Shown: positions 36,301 to 41,233 of the stretch, piece by piece | Layout: each line of letters begins with the position of its first letter | Position numbering within the stretch: the stretch's first letter is position 1 | DNA from: an uncultured Granulosicoccaceae bacterium | Lineage (GTDB): Bacteria > Pseudomonadota > Gammaproteobacteria > Granulosicoccales > Granulosicoccaceae | Direction of reading: 5' to 3' | Assembly: GCA_937928685.1 (NCBI GenBank) | Contig: CALGJU010000086.1 | Coordinates: 1-41,233, forward strand | Length of the DNA stretch: 41,233 bases | Translations under genes and position numbers: made by a program | Notes under the pieces: model-generated | Database searches by the model: none | What the model saw: the letters and a program-made list of their open reading frames with translations, nothing else | What the model was told of the DNA's origin: nothing

Positions 36301-39300
36301 GGCATCACTGGATTTAGTCGTCTCGGCCGTTATTTCACCTTTATCTACAGTAAGGTTTTCGGCAGTGATCACCACCTCACCAAGTGTGGCATCTGGTGAA
36401 TTGGAGGTGCTTGTGGCCGTTGAAATATTACTATCTGTCAGAGTGATATCTTCTCTGACTTCTATCATTACTTTACCGGCATCAGCCCTTACAGAAGTAT
36501 CAGTTGACGTGCTTTCACTGGAAATATTACTCCCTTCTTCTACAACCAAATTCTGAGATGCAATTGTCACCTCACCGGCATTACCGGACCCTGCGGTACT
36601 TGATGTTATATTGCTTGCAGTCACAACAGTGTCAGCGGTTGACGTCAGTGCGATTTCACCAGCATCACCAGTACTGCTTTCGTCTGCACTACTAGTAATT
36701 TCAGTTGACACCACCGAGATAACTTCAGCATCTATAGTAATGTCCCCTGCACTACCTGTACTGCTGGTCGATGACGTTATCTCACTATCAACAAAACTTG
36801 CTGATTCAACATTAATATCAACGCTTCCAGCATCACCGGAATTAGTTGTATTGGCAAATATTTTTCCGTTATCCGTAACTAAGTTCTCTGCAGTAATCAC
36901 AACTTCACCAAGTACTGCATCATCCGAGTTGGAGGTGCCCGTTGCTGTAGAAATACTACTGTCCGTCAGCGTAATATCCTCCTCCACTTCTATCACTACT
37001 CTACCCGCATCTGCTTTTACCGAAGCATCTGTAGATGTGGTTTCACTCGAAATTATGCTACCTTCCGCTACAAGTAGATTTTGAGATTCGATTGTCACCT
37101 CACCAGCGTTTCCACTACCAGCGGAACTAGAGGAGACAGTACTTGCCTGCACCACCGCATCATCACTAGAATTTATAGAAATATTTCCCGCATTTCCTGT
37201 ATCGGTGGTAGTAGTTTCAATTTTAGATTCAATAAGCTTTATTGCATCAACGTCAATAGCGACACTGCCCGCACCACCAGGACCAGTCGTCTTACTGATG
37301 ATACTGCTGTTATCTGTGATGTCGAGAACAGCCGCACTAATTTCAATCTCACCAAGGCTTTCAGGTGTATTACTCCTGGCTGTTGTACTCGTAGATATTT
37401 TTCCCGCAGACAAGGTGAGTGTGTCTTCTATGACGAGCTCTATTTTACCCGCATCGGCTCTGTAATTTTTATTAGAAGTGGTCGTTTCACTTACAATCTT
37501 GCTTGAATCCAGAATATCTAGATTATTTGCAGTCACCGATACTCGACCGGCGTTACCACTACCAGATGAGCTTGAGGAAACCTCACTGGCAGCAGTGAGA
37601 GACACATCGTCATCCACAACTATTTCGATATTTCCAGCATTGCTTGAGCCTTTAGGGCCGGAAGTACTTAATACATCCCCGCCTGACAATTGTGCTTGTT
37701 TGCTTTCAATCCTTATGTCACCGGCGTCACCGGGACCCGTGGTGCTTGTCGTAACCTCACCATTCGTCAACTCGAACATGTCTAACTGTATGAAGACATC
37801 TCCTCCATTGCCGGCGTTCAATTCTTCACCAACAGCTTTACTACTAATTGCAAATTCGTTTAACTGTAATTCTGTAATATTTATCAGTGATATATCTCCC
37901 GCGTCTATCTCGCCACTGGAAGACGCATCTAACACAGCATGTGGATTCGTTTCTTCACCCACACCAGTAAGCAATATTTCACTTACGCTAGAATCACTGC
38001 CAATAATCCTTATATCACCAATTTCTTCTATACGCGTTGGCGCTAAATCACCCAACGTAGCGTGCCTACCCGAAGAAGTTGTAATTTTGGACCGTACGCT
38101 TTCGCCTGTGTTTGGATCAAGAGCATCAGCATCATCACTAATATGATCGACAACATCCGGATTTAACGTTGCATCAACCTCAACAAGCGTGGTGTCCCTA
38201 ATTATTATTCGCCCCGGCGCTCCAGTGTCGGCAACATCATTGACATCAGTTCGCGAACTACTTGAGTCAATTCTGCCACCTGTATTTAATTTAACCGTAC
38301 CTCCCTGATTGTTTATAGTTATGTCACCCGCATTACCAGGGCCGTCGGTTCTCGTACTCAACAATCCGTTATTTATAATTACTAGCTCGGGAGTAGTCAC
38401 GATTATATCAGCTGAATCACCAGAACCCGTACCGGAAGAGGCAAACACCTGATTGTCAAGAATTACCTGATCCGCACTAAATTCAAACGCCCCGGCATCA
38501 GTGTCCCCTCTGTTTACACTGACTATGTCAGTCCCGGTTAAATCCAAAGTGCCATCTATAGCAGTAGTTGTCACTTCTCCAGCTAGCCCTCCTTCCCCAG
38601 GCGTTACGTTTATATCTGTATTAGTGACAGTAACATCGTTGTCACCAGTAATGACCAGATCACCAGTATCATCTGAACCTGTAGTGACCAAATTAAACGT
38701 TGCCTGGTCAATAAAGACACTATCATCTGCCACTAATTCTATGTTGCCAGTTGAATTACTAATGGCTACACCACTATTCACTGTGATGCTCTCACTCGAA
38801 GAGAGGTCAATCAAACCACCATTCGCGGTGATGTCATCCGACACCTCAAGATCTCCATTTTCTGATCTAGCTTCTATAGATACTACCTCTACCACTCCTA
38901 ATCTGAGACTATCTATATCGGTTATTGTTACTTCACCACCAACTATCTCAAGCGCAGCTCCACTTCCTACATCCGGAAAGTCATTAGGCCCATCTAGCGT
39001 AACGCTATTAGTACCGGCATCAATATTTGGCATTCCAGAGATAATCAGCCCAGTCCCCGCTAACTGCGAAATCGGGCCCGCTGAAGTAACTTCGAAATCT
39101 CCGTCACTACCATTGTTTATGGTTAAATCCACCAACCCAGCTGAATCATCATTTGTTGTGATTGCACCTAGCACAGTACCGGTAGGCGCACTGTTGGTTA
39201 TCAACACATCCTCTGCGTCAGGTACTGTGATCGCTCCTGTGATCGCATTCCCTATATTGGTGAGTTCCACATCATGGAAGTCTGTTCCTGCAGCATTTTG

Positions 39301-41233
39301 AGCCGTTATATTGACTGTACCAGGAGAAGTCAGAGCGCCACCCTGTAAGACAGTACCGCCTGCCACCAGATTTAGATCTCCATTACCGGTATTTATGGTC
39401 GGATCGATATTGGAATTCAGTGTCACTACCCCCAGCTGAATACCATCCACGTCCTCTACGGTGATATCTCCACCCGTTGCATTGAAGTTTTCCGTTTCCG
39501 CAAAATCATGTGCTGCTGAATTATCCAGCTGTATATCAAACACTCCTGCGTCTAACGTGGTCATACCAGTTACTGTTATGGCTTCAGTCGTTGTATCTGT
39601 TACGGTTCCATTTGATGTCACCGACAGATTGCCGACCGCATCTATATCACCTAGTGTGATTGCACTCGTATCTGCCAGCGTGACATCCGCACCATCCGCT
39701 GATACCGCTCCTACAAACTCATTCGTATTGTCGTCTACTGTGATATTCGCTCCACCGCTCGACACCAACATACTCGTACCTGTGACATCGACATCTCCCT
39801 CAAGACCTGTTTCGGCTCCGTCGTCTATTGAACCTGCGGCTGTGACTGTTAGATTACCTGCCGCATCTATGTCTCCAAGCTCGATCGCACTCACATCCGC
39901 AACTGAGACATTCGCTCCATCAGCCGATACTGCACCAACAAACTCATTGGTATTGTCGTCTATCGTAACGCTTGCACCACCACTCGATAACAACGTAGTT
40001 GTACCTGCGACATCTACATCTCCATCAAGCGCTGTCTGAGCACCGTCGTCTATCGCTCCGACCGCTGTTACTGCGAGGTTTCCGGTCACATCTATATCAG
40101 CCAGCTCGATCGCACTCACATCACCCAGCACCACATCTGCTCCCGAGGCCGTCACCGCTCCTACAAAATCATTCGTATTGTCATCTACTGAAACGTCCCC
40201 TCCACCACTCGATACCAACGTGCTAGTTCCACCGGCGTCTACATCACCATCAGCTGTTGTCTGCGCACCATCATCTATCGTACCCACTGCTGTCACCGAC
40301 AGATTCCCTGTCGCATCTATATCGGCGAGCTCGATCGCACTCGCATCTCCCAGCGCAACATCTTCTCCTGAGGCTGCTACTGCACCTACAAATTCATTTG
40401 TGTTGTCGTCTACCGTGACATTCGCACCTGATATGGACACCAACGTGCTCGTACCTGCGACATCTACATCCCCATCAAGCGCTGTTTGAGCACCATCATC
40501 GATTGCACCTACCGCTGTTACTGACAAATCACCTGTCGCGTCTATATCTCCAAGCTCGATCGCACTTACATCCGCAACTGTGACATTCGCTCCACCTGCT
40601 GATATTGCTCCTACAAATTCATTAGTATTGTCGTCTACTGTAACGTTTTCACCACCACTTGATACTAATGTGCTAATGCCTGTGACATCGACATCTCCAT
40701 CAAGGGCCGTCTGAGCACCGTCATCTATAGCACCTACTGCTGTTACTGACAGATCTCCTGTTGCATCTATATCTGCCAGCTCAATTCCACTTGCATCTCC
40801 CAGTGCCACATCCGCTCCTGAGGCAGTCACTGCTCCTACAAATTCATTCGTGGTGTCGTCTAGGATCACATTCGCACCACCACTAGATACCAATGTACTC
40901 GTGCCGGTAACATCTACATCTCCATCCAGTGCCGTTTCTGCTCCATCGTCTATCGCGCCCACTGCTGTTATCACGAGATTACCCAACGCGTCTATATTGC
41001 CCAGCTCTATCGCACTGGCGTCTCCCAGAGTGACATCGGTTCCTGACGCTGACACCGCTCCCACAAACTCATTTGTGTTGTCGTCTAGCGTGACGTTCGC
41101 ACCACTACTCGATAACAATGTACTTGTACCGACCACGTCTACATCTGTTGTAGTACCGGTCACTACGCCGTCATCTATTGCGTCCACTGCTGTGACTGAC
41201 AGGTTCCCCGTCGCATCTATATCTGCCAGCTCT
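30304..41233 (-). CDS. giant TpsA-type beta-helix exoprotein, 5' end beyond window
   Basis: At least 3,640 residues of a huge repetitive secreted protein. The frame is open to the right edge and the repeats continue there, so an apparent GTG at 41,187 is internal and the signal peptide and TPS secretion domain lie outside. From the N-terminal side it shows 75-residue repeats (39,607-41,233), a Gly/Asp/Thr-rich region, long arrays of S-x-G-x-G-x-A-G-x-I motifs typical of right-handed beta-helix haemagglutinin-like proteins, and a C-terminal domain with DPCAAFVKGAPSS and GIGGLPL. The latter resembles the end of cyanobacterial-type TPS exoproteins. The cysteines I noticed lie only in the last 210 or so residues (CMGSVC, DPC, HDC). 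It is exported by the coupled TpsB. Adhesin is the likely role, but no toxin or carbohydrate-binding domain is recognisable, so function is inferred. Confidence 0.9.
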   Translation of the reverse strand, partial: ELADIDATGNLSVTAVDAIDDGVVTGTTTDVDVVGTSTLLSSSGANVTLDDNTNEFVGAVSASGTDVTLGDASAIELGNIDALGNLVITAVGAIDDGAETALDGDVDVTGTSTLVSSGGANVILDDTTNEFVGAVTASGADVALGDASGIELADIDATGDLSVTAVGAIDDGAQTALDGDVDVTGISTLVSSGGENVTVDDNTNEFVGAISAGGANVTVADVSAIELGDIDATGDLSVTAVGAIDDGAQTALDGDVDVAGTSTLVSISGANVTVDDNTNEFVGAVAASGEDVALGDASAIELADIDATGNLSVTAVGTIDDGAQTTADGDVDAGGTSTLVSSGGGDVSVDDNTNDFVGAVTASGADVVLGDVSAIELADIDVTGNLAVTAVGAIDDGAQTALDGDVDVAGTTTLLSSGGASVTIDDNTNEFVGAVSADGANVSVADVSAIELGDIDAAGNLTVTAAGSIDDGAETGLEGDVDVTGTSMLVSSGGANITVDDNTNEFVGAVSADGADVTLADTSAITLGDIDAVGNLSVTSNGTVTDTTTEAITVTGMTTLDAGVFDIQLDNSAAHDFAETENFNATGGDITVEDVDGIQLGVVTLNSNIDPTINTGNGDLNLVAGGTVLQGGALTSPGTVNITAQNAAGTDFHDVELTNIGNAITGAITVPDAEDVLITNSAPTGTVLGAITTNDDSAGLVDLTINNGSDGDFEVTSAGPISQLAGTGLIISGMPNIDAGTNSVTLDGPNDFPDVGSGAALEIVGGEVTITDIDSLRLGVVEVVSIEARSENGDLEVSDDITANGGLIDLSSSESITVNSGVAISNSTGNIELVADDSVFIDQATFNLVTTGSDDTGDLVITGDNDVTVTNTDINVTPGEGGLAGEVTTTAIDGTLDLTGTDIVSVNRGDTDAGAFEFSADQVILDNQVFASSGTGSGDSADIIVTTPELVIINNGLLSTRTDGPGNAGDITINNQGGTVKLNTGGRIDSSSSRTDVNDVADTGAPGRIIIRDTTLVEVDATLNPDVVDHISDDADALDPNTGESVRSKITTSSGRHATLGDLAPTRIEEIGDIRIIGSDSSVSEILLTGVGEETNPHAVLDASSSGEIDAGDISLINITELQLNEFAISSKAVGEELNAGNGGDVFIQLDMFELTNGEVTTSTTGPGDAGDIRIESKQAQLSGGDVLSTSGPKGSSNAGNIEIVVDDDVSLTAASEVSSSSSGSGNAGRVSVTANNLDILDSSKIVSETTTSNKNYRADAGKIELVIEDTLTLSAGKISTSTTARSNTPESLGEIEISAAVLDITDNSSIISKTTGPGGAGSVAIDVDAIKLIESKIETTTTDTGNAGNISINSSDDAVVQASTVSSSSAGSGNAGEVTIESQNLLVAEGSIISSETTSTDASVKADAGRVVIEVEEDITLTDSSISTATGTSNSDDAVLGEVVITAENLVTDNGKIFANTTNSGDAGSVDINVESASFVDSEITSSTSSTGSAGDITIDAEVISVVSTEITSSADESSTGDAGEIALTSTADTVVTASNITSSTAGSGNAGEVTIASQNLVVEEGSNISSESTSTDTSVRADAGKVMIEVREDITLTDSNISTATSTSNSPDATLGEVVITAENLTVDKGEITAETTKSSDAGSIDIDVETASFVDSKITTSTSSIGSAGDITIDAEGISVVSTEITSSAGENSTGDAGEVALTSTADTVVTASNITSSTAGSGNAGEVKIKSQNLVVVEGSEISSESTSANTSVGADAGKVTIEVTDNITLTDSSISTETSTSNSPDAILGEVVITAENLIADSGKITSSTFGSGDAGNITINVNQTNLVSSDVSTSTSAAGHAGSVSLNSGDINIVATTIASVAESGSSGDAGIVTIDNAVLDEQGAFVQRGVLAIEDGGTVTSSSDGTGAPGQVIVQNSERILVGGNISTEAGAIAGGSAFGGNVSIRDSSGLILGEGGVISLESNGESAAGNIDIELEELTLAGGRLSTSSKGTGNAGNISLDIEKTLMLTEGTVIESRTINESGIPSKANAGTVTISAEDIVISGGTQISTETETDSQLPANISINASNSLQIVDSEVTSSTSGPADAGTVDISGTEVLIAGESMISTNTNTSGNAGDIKISVFESLIVENSEVNSLSLESASGDAGNIVIDKTSTETETTVVLSGNGSVSSSSIGFGDAGTIDIGTNTLTLIGESNIRSETTSESPSNAVAGSITVNAPDQVLVSEASSISTNTNTNGRQALTAEISILSGEVLVSGGTVQSDSSGTGAAGAIIIDNASSPENEGPGRGRILVTDGGGISSSAIGEGAPGSVTIRNSSNILLAGTTDLFGEISSGDISTEATNGVVSGSVTIEDSDELIITGGSGISLETNGSGPAGDVSINIDESLVIAEGGSISSSSNKPDGGVGGSGDAGSIFIKAKSLSLSDESAIESSANVEGSSAAPGTVDILVKENITISGNSRISTSTVSDKPAVDGTIVDGRIDIAATDITINESEITSETSGGANAGEIGLLAAGSLTLLSESRVSSSSSGDGSAGSVSVAAQSASLSGASVIESSTSKPLSASSEINAGTVALNVSEDIQLSDKSRISTNTVANGMSPAAVEITTVSGDILLSDSSVTSETSGEGEAGGIKISASDGDVLLSQNSSISSSSEGLGDAGEVSLNAINVNLSDNSEIQSTTVIGNSDVEPEDHDANAGKVEVVAVDNINLASSTISTNTATAGSADLESAKVILVAKTGDVILSKSFVTSETSGSGSAGTVDIQSPLGSTLLTDGSSVSSSTSDAGSASTVTVETPELIISDLSLVQSATTGSGPAGEVVIDNTNVDPGSDETSRGLLTLNTGGKITSSSDGGGAAGSVTIKNSETISLIGQSIVDENGDEDPNLQTQISIQASASTQPSSSTAKISIVDSGSLVVTSKGLINATTSGAAVGGDVTVDVKTVQLDEGIISSVTEKLNGQGNELVAGDAGNISITTSDEVNLVNRSEIASSSAGDGNAGKVSITAKTATVSSQSRISSDALGNLDAETFANAGTVSVKTTGGDFQIDSESSVSTNTASTGESAASIDIDISNGSLIVTDGAAVSSGTTGAGPAGDIDVRSDKRVDIFNRGEISSSSNGAGVPGTIAVEAFSLTIDSNTIPATEQEAVVASGLLSDDDSESTPVSKTRTGLFTESSGEETVDSNGDESGKKGGSIEILVEGLTAIRNEGQISASATESENQSGSIEIKTNRLVVDGADSWERELAEARAFAAENDKDIIRPELQHITASSEFDGTDGSGGNITIIATGNNLVKPDAAVDLNGGAEITASSAGTGPAGQIDIQGESIRIANRSIINNTNVNSDDYNEGQNNGGSITIGTINVDENGEPLPVGAPGRFEPGSKIILEDGSEIISGSKSGDSGEIKVSAETVMIKSGLIESTTEGRASDRSTCMGSVCQPTAGDIVLNSDALALDGAFVQANADEGDGGLVKINTRVTTSRFGVNLGGDRVTRPDFNDDIQVRGSVIQAASASGITGEVRVSSPVFDVNAVVNDLDSTFIDVTDLARDPCAAFVKGAPSSLTTPGIGGLPLVGSILGTTDVTTELLDILDSFTESSPKDSTKKYIDKGFLFVPADNDSQGESVFSMADTDALGHDCEGAN
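35745..37328 (-). repeat. 528-bp super-repeats within tpsA (three copies)
   Basis: Three in-phase copies, each 528 bp (176 codons), verified at two landmarks: ACCAAG at 35,851, 36,379 and 36,907, and a CC-GGACC-GCGG landmark at about 36,056, 36,584 and 37,112. Each encodes several beta-helix turns (ITSSTAGSGNAGEV, SSESTST, ITLTDS, LGEVVITAENL). A shortened, more diverged fourth copy follows, with the same landmark at 37,351 instead of the expected 37,435 (84 bp, 28 codons, missing). Boundaries are approximate. Confidence 0.85.
39607..41233 (-). repeat. 225-bp tandem repeats in tpsA, seven full copies plus one cut by the edge
   Basis: The ACAAA of the conserved EFVGA codons falls at 39,713, 39,938, 40,163, 40,388, 40,613, 40,838 and 41,063, always 225 bp apart with no indel. 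Each unit is 75 residues running from AIDDGAET through DDNTNEFVGAV to DIDATGNLSVTAVG. Units differ by scattered substitutions, so they are diverged rather than freshly duplicated. Only the last copy (39,607-39,831) leads into unrelated sequence. The array continues past the window end. Confidence 0.93.

Noticed and set aside
41179-41187. Start codon of the giant exoprotein at 41,187
   Set aside because: The GTG lies inside a repeat unit and the frame and repeat continue to the window edge, so it is internal.
39607-41233. CRISPR-like array
   Set aside because: The repeats are 225 bp, contiguous and coding in one frame, with no spacer/repeat alternation and no cas genes.

Overview
The window is a bacterial accessory region of about 41 kb. 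It holds an almost complete type VI secretion system (T6SS) locus (about 1-25,700), followed by a convergent two-partner-secretion (TPS) operon with a CHAT-domain protein (about 25,750 to the right edge). Gene families, moderate GC, Gram-negative envelope proteins (lipoprotein TssJ, OmpA domains, a TpsB outer-membrane barrel) and the T6SS type point to a proteobacterium, most likely a gammaproteobacterium, possibly marine. The species cannot be fixed from the sequence.

T6SS, left arm (minus strand, read right to left): tssA, tssB, tssC, hcp, tagJ, tssE, tssF, tssG and clpV/tssH (cut by the left edge). These encode the sheath, inner tube, baseplate and sheath-recycling ATPase. Right arm (plus strand): tagH/fha, tssJ, tssK, tssL, tssM, tagF, pppA, ppkA, a tagR-like gene, then a DUF4384-like/OmpA protein. 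These encode the membrane complex and the threonine-phosphorylation switch (kinase PpkA, phosphatase PppA, FHA protein, TagF, TagR). The order matches the Pseudomonas aeruginosa H1-T6SS. However, tagQ, tagS and tagT are absent from their usual place beside tagR and ppkA, and the DUF4384-like/OmpA gene follows tagR. No VgrG, PAAR or effector/immunity gene lies in the window; VgrG would be expected beyond the left edge. The arms diverge from a 426-bp gene-free region (10,475-10,900) with phased direct repeats, two small inverted repeats and a TATAAT box.

A 164-bp element bounded by inverted repeats and TA dinucleotides sits exactly at the junction of ppkA and tagR. Its first bases form the ppkA stop codon. 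Removing it with one TA would put the two reading frames in phase, so an ancestral PpkA-TagR fusion split by a MITE-like insertion is possible.

TPS/CHAT operon (minus strand): a giant beta-helix exoprotein (tpsA, at least 3,640 residues, start outside the window), its TpsB (ShlB/FhaC-family) outer-membrane transporter, coupled by a TAATG overlap, and a secreted TPR-CHAT protein 39 bp downstream. The exoprotein carries seven exact-length 225-bp tandem repeats at the right edge and three 528-bp super-repeats in the middle. All the cysteines I noticed are near its C-terminus. A 12-bp-stem hairpin separates the two convergent operons.
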